36,968 nt of DNA, taken from Thermoflexus sp. (GTDB lineage Bacteria > Chloroflexota > Anaerolineae > Thermoflexales > Thermoflexaceae). Positions 1 through 7,931 of the stretch are shown piece after piece. Both the position numbers and the translations under genes were made by a program. Positions within the stretch are counted from its first letter, which is position 1, and the number at the start of each line of letters is the position of its first letter. The notes below the pieces were generated by a model. It saw only the letters and a program-made list of their open reading frames with translations, made no database searches and was not told the origin of the DNA. The DNA lies in the NCBI GenBank assembly GCA_025057635.1, contig JANXBD010000009.1, positions 1 through 36,968 on the forward strand, in the 5' to 3' direction.

Positions 1-159
1 CTCAATCGGTGTAAGCGGATCCGGTCGAACCGGGGTATCCCGTAGCAGGTCGGTGATCCGGTATACCTGCCGCAGATACACCACCACCGCGCTCTCCACA
101 TAGGCCATAGCCACCGTGAAAAGGCTGAGAACCAGTAGCCGCTCCCTCCATCCAGACAT
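1..159 (-). CDS. N-terminus of an unknown membrane protein, cut by the window edge
   Basis: An open frame runs from an ATG at 157-159 to the window edge without a stop (53 codons). A good ribosome binding site (GGGAGG) lies six bases upstream of the ATG. After a short charged start (MSGWRER) residues 8-29 are hydrophobic (LLVLSLFTVAMAYVESAVVVYL), which fits a first membrane segment, followed by a polar, proline-rich stretch. It lies about 170 bases downstream of the glycosyltransferase on the same strand and may share its transcript. The family cannot be named from this fragment. I prefer this frame to the longer overlapping one starting at 277 because of the ribosome binding site and the membrane-protein-like composition. 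Confidence 0.6.
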   Translation of the reverse strand, partial: MSGWRERLLVLSLFTVAMAYVESAVVVYLRQVYRITDLLRDTPVRPDPLTPIE

Positions 160-332
160 TGTTGCCTCCCCGTTGCTGCTTCAGGCTAAGGATTGGGCTT
201 TGGATGAATAAGCGGTGTGATCGGCTGTTTAGCCTCTCTCCTTGTGCGGGAAAAGCTTCCCTTTCCCTCACATGCACTCACAGAAGGGCTACGTGTTATG
301 ATCGGTCGCGAGACAAGGACGCCCCCAAGGAT

Positions 333-1445
333 TCAGAGGCGCAGCAATTCGCGGAGGGATTCCCAGATCGTCCGCGCGCACGCCTCCCAGGAGAACCGCT
401 TTCGGTTCGCATGGCCCCGGGTGATCAGCGCGGCGCGAAAACCCGGATCGCAGGCGAGCCGATCCAGGGCCTCCACCCATGGATCCGGATCGTCGAGAGG
501 AAGAAGGAGAGCGCCCTCCCCCGCCACCTCTCGCAGGCTCCCGTTCGGGGCACAAAGGACTGGCACCCCGCATGCCTGAGCCTCCAGGACGGGGAAGCCG
601 AATCCCTCATACAGGGATGGAAACAGGAAGGCTTCCGCCTGGCTGAGCAGCGCGCCCCGGCTTTCATCGTCCACATAGCCCGTCCGAATCAGACGCCCTG
701 CCCAAATCGGATCCCGGCTCAGGCGCTCGAAAGCCGGATCGGGCCACCCAGACTTGCCGACGATCACGACCTGCCCTTCCCATCCCTTCGCGATCCGACG
801 GGCGATGATCTGCAGGATAAGGCTGAAGTTCTTTCGGGGATGAATGGTTCCCACAGAGATTATATAAGGCCGTTGAATCCGGAAACGATGAAGGACGGGC
901 TCCGGATCCGCAGGGACCGGGGGGGGATCATAACCGGGATAGGCCACCGCGATTTTCTCCGGGCGAACCCGGTAGAACCGAATGAGATCCGCCCTCGTCG
1001 CCTGCGAATCGGTGAACACCACACGGGCGACGGCAGCGCTCCAGCGGGTGGAAAGATCCAGGTAGAGTCGCTGAAGCAACGGATGGGTCTGGGGGAAATA
1101 CCGGTAGCCCAGATCGTGGATGGTGACAGCGCTCGGCGGATGGCGAAGCGGGATCACATGGGAAGGAACAAGAAGTGCTGTCGGCGGATGACGGGCCATC
1201 TCCCACGAGAGACGAAGATGGGTCCACAAACGGGGAAAGGAAAGCACCCGATGCTCAACCCATGGGGAATCCGGAAAAAGCCCGTGGGGAGGGGGGTCCC
1301 GGAAATATAACCGGAGCTGCACCCCTTCTGTCTCCGCCAGGGGAATGAGCGCCCGAATGACCGCCCGGGCATAGCGTTCAACTCCGGTGGGATGGGCCAT
1401 CGTAGTCCGGCTCGCATCGATGCCAAGGATCCGTTTCCAGGCCAT
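333..1445 (-). CDS. GT4-family glycosyltransferase
   Basis: A GT-B fold glycosyltransferase of 370 residues, full length for the GT4 family. It is expected to move a sugar from a nucleotide-sugar donor onto an acceptor in glycan or exopolysaccharide synthesis at the cytoplasmic face of the membrane. The N-terminal half carries the family start GIDASRTT..PTGVERYAR and the AVTIHDLGY segment. The C-terminal half has ISVGTIHPRKNFSLIL, the VIVGKSGW strand and the EX7E donor-binding motif in LYEGFGFPVLEAQACGVPVL. No enzyme-specific acceptor can be read from the sequence. The ATG at 1443-1445 is chosen; a TTG two codons upstream is possible, and neither has a strong ribosome binding site. Confidence 0.93.
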   Translation of the reverse strand: MAWKRILGIDASRTTMAHPTGVERYARAVIRALIPLAETEGVQLRLYFRDPPPHGLFPDSPWVEHRVLSFPRLWTHLRLSWEMARHPPTALLVPSHVIPLRHPPSAVTIHDLGYRYFPQTHPLLQRLYLDLSTRWSAAVARVVFTDSQATRADLIRFYRVRPEKIAVAYPGYDPPPVPADPEPVLHRFRIQRPYIISVGTIHPRKNFSLILQIIARRIAKGWEGQVVIVGKSGWPDPAFERLSRDPIWAGRLIRTGYVDDESRGALLSQAEAFLFPSLYEGFGFPVLEAQACGVPVLCAPNGSLREVAGEGALLLPLDDPDPWVEALDRLACDPGFRAALITRGHANRKRFSWEACARTIWESLRELLRL

Positions 1446-1828
1446 GTCCAACGCTCAAACCGAGCATCCTTCACGATGGTCAGGCGGCCGGTAGTGCAGC
1501 ACCATTGGCGGACGGGGGATACAGTGTCGATGACCTCTTCTCCACCATATCCCCCTCTCCAGGGCCCAAGAAGCCTCGGGAAGGGGGATTTATTGAGGCC
1601 ATGGGGAACTTCCGAGCTCCCTCAGAGGTTTTAGGGGCCGGAGCACCGTCAAGGGCGATGCCCCAGCGCCTAAAATATTTTTCTCCCCCTCCCCAGGCCC
1701 CCAGTTAGGGGTCTGGCCTGCTTTCCTCCCGAGGGCGCTTGGATCGGACTTGTTGCCCGGGTTACACACGGCATTATTTGTTCTGGGCGGGAGAGACTGC
1801 CTTCGGTGGCCCCTCCCGCCCGAAAGCC
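1446..1828. other. Intergenic region without a recognised gene
   Basis: Between the glycosyltransferase and the alcohol dehydrogenase remnant there is no convincing reading frame. The plus strand holds pyrimidine-rich runs (CCCCCTCTCC and similar near 1550 and 1684) and short self-complementary stretches such as GGGCGATGCCC near 1657. I see no clear promoter or terminator. Confidence 0.5.
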
Positions 1829-2005
1829 CTACGAATCAAAAGCAAAGTCCGTTTGACGCACCACCTCCCCGCGGGCTAGCGCGTCGAAGCCCGCACGGAT
1901 CTCCTCCAACTGGATCGAGCGGCTGACGAGGAGATCCACCGGCAGCATCCCAGCCTGATAAAGGGCCAGGAACCGCGGGAGATCCCGACGGGGGACATTC
2001 GTTCC
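1829..2005 (-). pseudogene. C-terminal remnant of a zinc-dependent alcohol dehydrogenase (MDR family)
   Basis: A 58-codon open stretch lies between an in-frame TAA (2006-2008) and its stop (1829-1831). It has no start codon or ribosome binding site but reads like the last part of a medium-chain zinc alcohol dehydrogenase: TNVPRRDLPRFLALYQAGML, then PVDLLVSRSIQLEEIRAGFDALARGEVVR. In intact enzymes this segment follows the nucleotide-binding domain and contains the conserved LEEI..AF..L..G pattern. Everything upstream of the GTNVP-like start is gone, so this looks like a deletion remnant, not a frameshifted whole gene. It sits just downstream of an aldehyde dehydrogenase, a common partner of such enzymes. 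Confidence 0.7.
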
Positions 2006-2017
2006 TTACCTTTTACG

Positions 2018-2054
2018 ATGGGGTGCTGGCCGATTCTGGCAGCCCGCACCCCAT
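2018..2054. repeat. Inverted repeat between aldehyde dehydrogenase and the ADH remnant
   Basis: Two perfect 9-base arms, ATGGGGTGC (2018-2026) and GCACCCCAT (2046-2054), enclose 19 bases that can add about three G-C pairs. On the minus strand the hairpin starts 33 bases after the aldehyde dehydrogenase stop codon, where a terminator would be expected, but only CGTAAAAGG follows, so there is no U-tract. It also marks the edge of the alcohol dehydrogenase deletion. Confidence 0.5.
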
Positions 2055-2086
2055 AAACCGTTCGCTGAACTCGAAGCAAAGGCAAC

Positions 2087-3541
2087 TTATGGCGCAGGCC
2101 GGATCACCACCATATGCACATGGGTCATCTCCTCAATGGCATAGCGCACACCTTCGCGTCCCAGACCGCTTCCCTTCACCCCGCCGTAAGGCATGTGATC
2201 CGCCCGGAAGCTCGGCGTATCGTTGATGATGATCCCTCCGAAGTCCAGCCGTTGCGCCGCCAGCAGCACCCGGTTGATGTCACGGGTGAACACGGCCACT
2301 TGCAATCCGTATTCCGTGGCGTTGGCCGCCGCCAGCGCTTCCTCGAAATCCCCCGCCTCCAGGACCGAGGCCACCGGCCCGAACACCTCCTCCCGAACCA
2401 CCCGCATCTCCGGCCGCGCCCGGATTAATACAGTGGGCCACATCACAGGCCCCTCCCGTCGCCCACCGGTCACCACTTCGGCCCCTCCGCTCACGGCTTC
2501 CTGCACCCATCCCTCCACCCGCATGGCCTCCCGCTCATCGATCAGCGGCCCCACATCCACCCGCTCATCCAGCGGATCGCCCACCACCATCTCCTGAGCC
2601 GCCTTTGCGAACGTCTCCACTAACGGCTCATACACCTTTCGCAGCCCATAGATCCGCTGCACGGAGATGCACACCTGCCCGGAGTTATAAAACGCTCCGA
2701 TCGCCAGCCGCCGTGCCACCCATCCCAGGTCTGTCACATCCTCCGCCACCACCACCGGCGTCGCGTTGCCGAGCTCCAGCGTCAGCTTCTTGATCCCGAC
2801 CACCCGCGTCAGTCGGTCCCCGACGGCCCGGCTGCCGGTGAAGCTCACCTTCCCTACCCCTGGATGGGCAGCCAACCACTCGCCCACGGTCCCTCCCGGG
2901 CCAAAGATCAGGTTCATCCCGCCTGGGGGGATCCCAGCGGCCTCCAGCACCTGACAGAGTTTGATGGCCGTCAATGGTGTGGTGCTGGCCGGCTTCAACA
3001 CCACGGCGTTCCCGGCGGCCAGGGCCGGCGCGACTTTATGCGCCACCAAGTTCAGCGGGAAATTGAACGGCGAGATCGCCGCCACCACCCCAACCGGCCG
3101 TCGGATGTAGAATCCGAAATACCCCTCGCCCGCGGGAACCGCGTCCATCGGGATCACCTCGCCGCCGATCCGCCGGGCCTCTTCGGAAGCGATGGTGAAC
3201 GTCCAAATTGCCCGTTCCACCTCCACGCGGGCCCATTTCAGCGCCTTTCCGGCCTCAGCGGCGATCAGGCGGGCGAAATCCTCTTTCTGCTCCCGGATCA
3301 TCTCAGCTGCCCGACGCAGGATCTCTGCCCGTCGCCAGGCAGGCAACGCCGCCATGACCTTCGCTCCCTCCTGTGCGGCCGCCACCGCCGCTTCCACATC
3401 CTCCCGTCGGGCCTCGGGCACCGTCCCGATCACCTCCCCGGTGTATTTATCCCGCACCGGGAGCGGTGTCCCTCCATCCACCCATCGGCCCCCAATCAAC
3501 ATTTTGGCCGTCCCAAATCGCACACGCTCTTGCACTTTCAT
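2087..3541 (-). CDS. NAD(P)-dependent aldehyde dehydrogenase
   Basis: A full-length (484 residue) member of the ALDH superfamily, oxidising an aldehyde to its acid with NAD(P). The oxyanion-hole Asn is in SPFNFPLNL (about N160), the cofactor-binding Lys in VLKPASTTPL (K183), the Rossmann-type VSFTGSRAVGDRL follows, the general-base Glu is in LTLELGNA (E256) and the catalytic Cys in YNSGQVCISVQR (C291). LELGN in place of the usual LELGGK resembles the lactaldehyde/succinate-semialdehyde/GAPN-like branch, but the substrate is not determined. The start is the ATG at 3539-3541, preceded by GGAGG at five bases; a longer frame to 3568 lacks this. The gene is richer in GC than its neighbours. A broken alcohol dehydrogenase follows it. 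Confidence 0.95.
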   Translation of the reverse strand: MKVQERVRFGTAKMLIGGRWVDGGTPLPVRDKYTGEVIGTVPEARREDVEAAVAAAQEGAKVMAALPAWRRAEILRRAAEMIREQKEDFARLIAAEAGKALKWARVEVERAIWTFTIASEEARRIGGEVIPMDAVPAGEGYFGFYIRRPVGVVAAISPFNFPLNLVAHKVAPALAAGNAVVLKPASTTPLTAIKLCQVLEAAGIPPGGMNLIFGPGGTVGEWLAAHPGVGKVSFTGSRAVGDRLTRVVGIKKLTLELGNATPVVVAEDVTDLGWVARRLAIGAFYNSGQVCISVQRIYGLRKVYEPLVETFAKAAQEMVVGDPLDERVDVGPLIDEREAMRVEGWVQEAVSGGAEVVTGGRREGPVMWPTVLIRARPEMRVVREEVFGPVASVLEAGDFEEALAAANATEYGLQVAVFTRDINRVLLAAQRLDFGGIIINDTPSFRADHMPYGGVKGSGLGREGVRYAIEEMTHVHMVVIRPAP

Positions 3542-3718
3542 GGCATACCTCCATAACATTTTATACAAATCGATCGTCCTCAGATTTTCTTGCTTATGCT
3601 GTCGATACTCAAGAGGCGAGTATATCGAATAACCCTAATCCCGGAACCACGGGATCCCTATTCCTGAACGCCCTTGCTGGGATCTCCGGCTCTGTCCGAG
3701 CGCCAACGATGAGTTCCT

Positions 3719-3746
3719 TTGACGAAACAGCATCTTTCGATATGAT
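3719..3746 (+). promoter_or_regulatory. Predicted sigma-70 promoter of the GNAT-cinA-scpA operon
   Basis: TTGACG (3719-3724) and TATGAT (3741-3746) each match the -35 and -10 consensus in five of six positions and are 16 bases apart. Transcription would start near 3753 and leave a leader of about 210 bases before the acetyltransferase start. Confidence 0.55.
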
Positions 3747-3946
3747 TGTCTTGGACTCAAAAGTTAAACCTTTATACCCATGGGTTCAATCTGAATGATC
3801 CCTTAGGTGGATCGCGAATATCCCTTAGTGGAGCGATTAAACGATTTGTCTCTCCTGCTGCGCGACCCGAAAAAGTTTGATTCCTTGATCCACGCATATA
3901 AGCCGCATTGCTTTTTGGGGATCGGGGTTCAAGCTGGAGGGACGGG

Positions 3947-3960
3947 AAAGGAGGTGATCC
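3947..3960 (+). promoter_or_regulatory. Unusually long Shine-Dalgarno sequence
   Basis: AAAGGAGGTGATCC is 14 bases complementary to the conserved 3' end of bacterial 16S rRNA, far more than the usual 4-6. The GGAGG core ends ten bases before a TTG (3965-3967) that opens the acetyltransferase frame, and it decides that start. The length may compensate for the TTG codon. Confidence 0.7.
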
Positions 3961-3964
3961 CCTC

Positions 3965-4507
3965 TTGCCTTGCTCAGCGAGCTCCATTCGCATCCGGCAA
4001 GAGCCTCTTTCTGGCTCTGCAGATCTAATTGATCTATACCTTCGTGCCTATCGCCCTCTGGGAGACTATTATTACCGTCATCGTGTGGAGGTGAAAGGAT
4101 ATCTCAAGTGGCTTCGCCACCGGGATCCTCACGGATCGTTTGTTGCCTACGACGGAGATCGCAGGATCGGATTCATTGCTACGGATTCCCGATGGAACCA
4201 TGGAACGGTTGGGGCGATCCACGAGCTGGTGGTAGATCCGGAATACCAGAGTCGCGGTTTAGGGCGTGCCTTGCTAGTGCGGGGGATGGTTTATCTGCGT
4301 TCGCAAGGCTGTCGGGTTTGTGAGCTCTGGGTTGGTGAGCGAAATCAGCGAGCCCAGATCCTTTATCAGAGTATGGGCTTTCAGGAGAACGGACGATGGG
4401 GGAAGTGGATCCGAATGACGCGCTCGCTGGAGGATCTATCTGAAGACCTCGATTCGGAGATTGCTCTCACCGGGTCACCTCTTTATCAGGGAGACTCTGG
4501 AAAATGA
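3965..4507 (+). CDS. GNAT-family N-acetyltransferase
   Basis: A 180-residue GNAT enzyme expected to transfer an acetyl group from acetyl-CoA to an amine or protein N-terminus. The fold is readable: IRIRQEPLSGSADLIDLYL (beta 1/helix 1), FVAYDGDRRIGFIAT (beta 2-3), AIHELVVDPEYQSRGLGRAL with the acetyl-CoA pyrophosphate loop QSRGLG, and the C-terminal RNQRAQILYQSMGFQENGR typical of RimI-like members. There is no ATG at the N-terminus. The TTG at 3965 is chosen because it follows the long Shine-Dalgarno sequence and keeps the whole domain. The tail after MTRS (about 20 residues) is acidic. It is the first gene of a run with cinA and scpA. The substrate is unknown. Confidence 0.85.
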   Translation: MPCSASSIRIRQEPLSGSADLIDLYLRAYRPLGDYYYRHRVEVKGYLKWLRHRDPHGSFVAYDGDRRIGFIATDSRWNHGTVGAIHELVVDPEYQSRGLGRALLVRGMVYLRSQGCRVCELWVGERNQRAQILYQSMGFQENGRWGKWIRMTRSLEDLSEDLDSEIALTGSPLYQGDSGK

Positions 4508-4555
4508 TCTAGTCCACCCTACTTAACGGAATGGCCGGTGTCTCGAGGGGGCAAT

Positions 4556-5716
4556 ATGCCCAACGCAGAGATCCTAATCACGGGCACGGAACTGCTAAGT
4601 GGAGACCGGGTGGATACGAATTCCTCTCGGATCGCTCGCGCTCTTCAATCCCTATCGATTCCGATCGTTCAGATCACCGTGGTCGGGGACGATCGGCTTC
4701 GGATGGTGGCTGCTATCCGAGCTGCAATCGCTCGAAGCGAGATCCTTATCATTAGCGGGGGACTGGGGCCCACAGTGGATGATGTGACGCGAGAGGCAGT
4801 CGCAGAAGCGCTAGGACGACCGCTCATTTTCGATCTCGAGCTCTTTGAAGCGATCCAAGCCCGCTTTCGGGCTTTGGGGCTCCCGATGTCTGAGAACAAC
4901 CGCCGTCAGGCATTCCAGCCCCAAGGCGCTTTAGCAATCCACAACCCGATTGGAACTGCTCCGGGGTTCATTGTTGAAGAGGCAAGCCGCATCCTTTTTG
5001 CCCTTCCAGGAGTCCCTCGCGAACTGGAGCGCATGCTTATGGAATCCGTGGTCCCCCATCTACGGAAGCGCTTCCCACCTGTCGAGGCAACTGTCTGGCG
5101 GGTCATCCGCACGATTGGAATCAGTGAGAGTGTCATCGATGAACGATTGCGCGATCTGATGGAGGCTGAGAATCCCCAAGTGGGGCTGAACGCTCATCCC
5201 GCAATGGTGGATGTCCGGATCCGCGCGCGAGGCGCCACATCGGAAGAAGCTGCAGATCTGGCGGAGGCAACAGCTCGGATCATCCGCGAGCGTCTTCAAT
5301 GGGCTGTCTACGGCGAAGGAACATGCGCGCCGGAGGAGGCTTTGATGGCTGTGCTTCAAGCACGTAGACTCACATTAGCGACTTTAGAACAAGGCACTCT
5401 AGGATTGTTAGGCGGGCGCTTAGCCGCAATGGATCCGGAGGGCCAGGTCTTCCGCATCGGAGAGGTGCGCTCCCAACTAGGAATTGCCCCGGAACATGCA
5501 GCGGAGGCTATCCGCCGCCAGACAGGGGCTTCCATAGGGATAGCCGCTGAGGTTCTCCGAGAGGCAGAGAACTTTCATATCACTGTCGCCATAGCCACTC
5601 CTAAAAGCTCTCAGAGCCTTCAGCGTGGCCACCGAGGGCCCCTCCCCTACGCGGCAGAGTGGGCAGCAAATGCCGCAATCGGTTTAGTCTGGCGCTGGCT
5701 TCAGGAGGCCGCATGA
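4556..5716 (+). CDS. cinA: CinA-like protein with degenerate C-terminal amidase domain
   Basis: The N-terminal domain is the molybdopterin-binding-like COG1058 fold of CinA: ILITGTELLSGDRVDTNSS, SGGLGPTVDDVTREAVAEALG, NPIGTAPGF and LPGVPRELERML. In characterised CinA proteins this part has ADP-ribose pyrophosphatase activity. The C-terminal third (from about residue 260) sits where the PncC nicotinamide-nucleotide amidase should be. The active-site motif ESCTGG is replaced by EQGTLG (TLATLEQGTLGLLGG), so the catalytic Ser is lost, and the usual YSN..K region is not recognisable. Amidase activity is unlikely. The start ATG at 4556 follows GAGGGGG; an earlier one at 4538 is less favoured. The stop overlaps the scpA start (ATGA), indicating coupled translation. 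Confidence 0.9.
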   Translation: MPNAEILITGTELLSGDRVDTNSSRIARALQSLSIPIVQITVVGDDRLRMVAAIRAAIARSEILIISGGLGPTVDDVTREAVAEALGRPLIFDLELFEAIQARFRALGLPMSENNRRQAFQPQGALAIHNPIGTAPGFIVEEASRILFALPGVPRELERMLMESVVPHLRKRFPPVEATVWRVIRTIGISESVIDERLRDLMEAENPQVGLNAHPAMVDVRIRARGATSEEAADLAEATARIIRERLQWAVYGEGTCAPEEALMAVLQARRLTLATLEQGTLGLLGGRLAAMDPEGQVFRIGEVRSQLGIAPEHAAEAIRRQTGASIGIAAEVLREAENFHITVAIATPKSSQSLQRGHRGPLPYAAEWAANAAIGLVWRWLQEAA

Positions 5717-6438
5717 CTGTTCCGTTCAGACCCACCCTGCCTTCGGTGCGATTGCCGCTCTTTGAGGGCCCACTTGATTTGCTTCTTTATCTGATCGAGC
5801 AAAAAGATCTGGACATTACCCAGATTTCTCTAGCCCAAGTGACGGCCCAGTATTTAGAATATGTGACCATCCTTCGGGCGCTGACCTTGGATCAGTTAGC
5901 GGAATATCTCGTGATCGCCTCCAAGCTGCTTTATATCAAATCCTCCCTACTTCTGCCACAATCACAAAAGCCAGAGGAAACCGAGGAAGATGTTGGAGAA
6001 ATGTTGGTGGAACAGTTAAAAGCGTATCGCCTTTTCCGGGCGTTGGCCCATCGACTTGCCCAACGGGAAGGACTCACTGCTTATGGGCGCATCGCTTCAT
6101 CTCCTCAACCGAGGTCTCCTGGGATCGGACTGGAGGGCCTTTGTCTAGAAGCCCTTGTGTCCCTGGCCCGTCGTGCGCTGCTGGCCCGCCCGGAAGCGGT
6201 CTCCGTCGATCGTTTTCTGACCCCTTACCGCCTGACCATTCATAAGGCGATCGAACGCATTCTGAAAGCCGTGCAGGGCAACCAGCGAGTAGCGCTGAGC
6301 GATCTACTTCAAGAGGCAGAGACTCGATACGATCTAATCGCCCTCTTTTTAGGCCTTCTGGAGCTTCTGAAACAACGCCGGGTGATCGCTCATCAAAAGC
6401 GGTTGTTCGATGAGATCTACATCGAGCTGTGTCCCTGA
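5713..6438 (+). CDS. scpA: Segregation and condensation protein A
   Basis: The kleisin subunit of the bacterial SMC-ScpAB condensin, which bridges SMC heads during chromosome organisation. The 241-residue length is normal. The N-terminal helix bundle that binds the SMC neck carries the family signature LFEGPLDLLLYLIEQKDLDI and YLEYVTILRALTLDQLAEYLVIAS. The acidic linker QKPEETEEDVGEM and the C-terminal winged helix (VALSDLLQEAETRYDLIALFLGLLELLKQRRV) follow. The ATG overlaps the cinA stop by four bases; an in-frame start at 5659 would run into the cinA end and is rejected. The usual downstream partner scpB is absent: the next gene is convergent. Confidence 0.95.
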   Translation: MTVPFRPTLPSVRLPLFEGPLDLLLYLIEQKDLDITQISLAQVTAQYLEYVTILRALTLDQLAEYLVIASKLLYIKSSLLLPQSQKPEETEEDVGEMLVEQLKAYRLFRALAHRLAQREGLTAYGRIASSPQPRSPGIGLEGLCLEALVSLARRALLARPEAVSVDRFLTPYRLTIHKAIERILKAVQGNQRVALSDLLQEAETRYDLIALFLGLLELLKQRRVIAHQKRLFDEIYIELCP

Positions 6439-6524
6439 GACTTTATGCTTCTTTGACTTGAGGGTTTTCGGAGCGCAGGTCGCTTTGCGCGCCCCCCTAT
6501 CCCTCACGTCATCACCTTATGTCT

Positions 6525-6956
6525 TCATTGTTGAGTATCTTGGCAATTAAGGCACAATCCGAACACTGTAGCCGTCACCCGGCGCACTTGATAGCGGTGC
6601 GCGCGCTCCAGCGTATGACGAATCGGATCTAGAAGCGCTGCCTCCAAATGCTCCAGCCGCCCACATCGCTCGCAGAGAACGTGCCCGTGATCCGGATGCG
6701 TGCGCCATTCATAGACCCGGCGTCCCCCTCCCAGCTTATGCTCCTCCACCAGGCCTAGTCGAACAAACAACCGCAGAGATCGATAGACCGTGGAAAGATC
6801 CACACCGGGATACCGTTCCTGCAGAGCGGAATGAATCTCCTCAGCTGTTAAATGCTTATCGGTGCTTCGGATCACATCCAACACCATCAATCGTTGGGGG
6901 GTTGCTCGATAACCGCACTCCCGCAACAGATGGCGATGATGAACTCCACAAGGCAT
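6525..6956 (-). CDS. Fur-family metal-responsive repressor
   Basis: A 143-residue Fur/Zur/Nur-type regulator. The winged helix is GYRATPQRLMVLDVIRSTD..LTAEEIHSALQERYPGVDLSTVYRSLRLFVRLGLV. The metal and dimerisation half has HPDHGHVLCERCGRLEH (structural Zn Cys95/Cys98) and a second pair CLNC (Cys135/Cys138). It is the last gene of the cbiMQO operon, 41 bases after cbiO, with GGAGG nine bases before its ATG. The natural inference is a nickel- or cobalt-sensing regulator of the transporter, acting at the palindrome 9790-9810 over the operon promoter and thereby regulating itself. Zinc or iron sensing cannot be excluded. Confidence 0.93.
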   Translation of the reverse strand: MPCGVHHRHLLRECGYRATPQRLMVLDVIRSTDKHLTAEEIHSALQERYPGVDLSTVYRSLRLFVRLGLVEEHKLGGGRRVYEWRTHPDHGHVLCERCGRLEHLEAALLDPIRHTLERAHRYQVRRVTATVFGLCLNCQDTQQ

Positions 6957-6997
6957 TGCCCGTCTCCTCCAAGAGAGGAATGAGATCCAGCAAGAGG

Positions 6998-7771
6998 CTA
7001 TCCCTCATCGCGCCTTTCTTCTCGGGTCGGGAGTTCATTCCAAGCTGCTGGGCAAGGATATGGAGGCTCCAGCCCGTGAGCCTCGAGGAGCCTTTCATCG
7101 CGCAGGATTTCGGATGTTGGCCCATCGGCTACGATCCGTCCTTGATCCATGATGATCACCCGGGGGAGTAACTCGGCAACCAGACGCATATCGTGAGTGG
7201 CTACTAGCATAGTCTGGGGGAGATCCCGTAGCAATCCGATCAGCTCCCGACGGCCTCGAGGATCGAGGCCCGCCGTGGGCTCATCAAGCAGTAGGATCTC
7301 GGGCCGGAGGGCCAACACGGTAGCGATCGCCACTCGCTTTTTCTCCCCTACGCTCAAGTGATGGGAGATCCGGGAGGCAGCCCAGGCCATTCCCACTGCA
7401 TCCAATGCCTGAGTCACCCGTTCCCTTACCTCTTGCTCCGACAGCCCTTGATAGATTGGCCCAAACGCGACATCATCGAACACGGTGAGAGAGAATAACT
7501 GATCATCGGGATCTTGGAAGACCAATCCCACCTGCGTCCGAAGGCGTCGGCCATCCTTGTTTCCCACTTGCCTTCCCTCAACCCGCAAGACCCCCGCTGT
7601 AGGACGAAGAAGACCGCTTAACACGAGCAAAAGGGTGGATTTTCCCGCTCCGTTCGGTCCCACCACCGCAACTTTCTCCCCCCGTTCCATCCGCAAGGAA
7701 ACCCCCTGCAGCGCCGGGTGACCATCCGGATAGATATAGACCAGCCCCTCCGCCTCGATCAACAGCCCCAT
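6998..7771 (-). CDS. cbiO: ECF cobalt/nickel transporter ATPase CbiO
   Basis: The ABC ATPase of an energy-coupling-factor transporter, powering Co2+ or Ni2+ uptake together with CbiQ and CbiM. Walker A is GPNGAGKST (about residues 38-46), the Q-loop is VGLVFQDPDDQLFS typical of ECF ATPases, the signature is HHLSVGEKKRVAIA, Walker B is ILLLDEPTAGLDP, and the switch His is in LVATHDMR. The 257-residue length is usual. The ATG at 7769-7771 is chosen; a GTG 42 bases upstream (7813) is in frame but adds residues not expected in the family. It lies between cbiQ (160-base gap) and the Fur-type regulator gene. Confidence 0.95.
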   Translation of the reverse strand: MGLLIEAEGLVYIYPDGHPALQGVSLRMERGEKVAVVGPNGAGKSTLLLVLSGLLRPTAGVLRVEGRQVGNKDGRRLRTQVGLVFQDPDDQLFSLTVFDDVAFGPIYQGLSEQEVRERVTQALDAVGMAWAASRISHHLSVGEKKRVAIATVLALRPEILLLDEPTAGLDPRGRRELIGLLRDLPQTMLVATHDMRLVAELLPRVIIMDQGRIVADGPTSEILRDERLLEAHGLEPPYPCPAAWNELPTREERRDEG

Positions 7772-7931
7772 TCTCTTATCCTGCTTATTCGAATTGCGAA
7801 TCACTTTCTCCACGTGGCCGAGCGAGCCGTAGGGAGAGAAAACCGTCTTAGAGCTGGAGCGTCGACCTCAGCAACACCCCAGCCTCTGCCGATGGAAGGG
7901 ATGCTAGAAATCGCCCATGGCCCAAATTCCA

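Noticed and set aside
159-1310. A 383-codon plus-strand frame
   Set aside because: It is the antisense shadow of the glycosyltransferase, which has clear family motifs on the other strand.
3807-4028. A 73-codon frame starting with GTG inside the leader and overlapping the acetyltransferase start
   Set aside because: Some of its sequence looks protein-like, but it has no ribosome binding site, no recognisable family, and its second half runs out of frame through the start of the better supported acetyltransferase. A coupled upstream frame remains possible.
6473-6490. GCGCA..TGCGC hairpin between convergent scpA and the Fur-type gene, considered as terminator
   Set aside because: The stem is only five pairs and there is no T-run on either strand.
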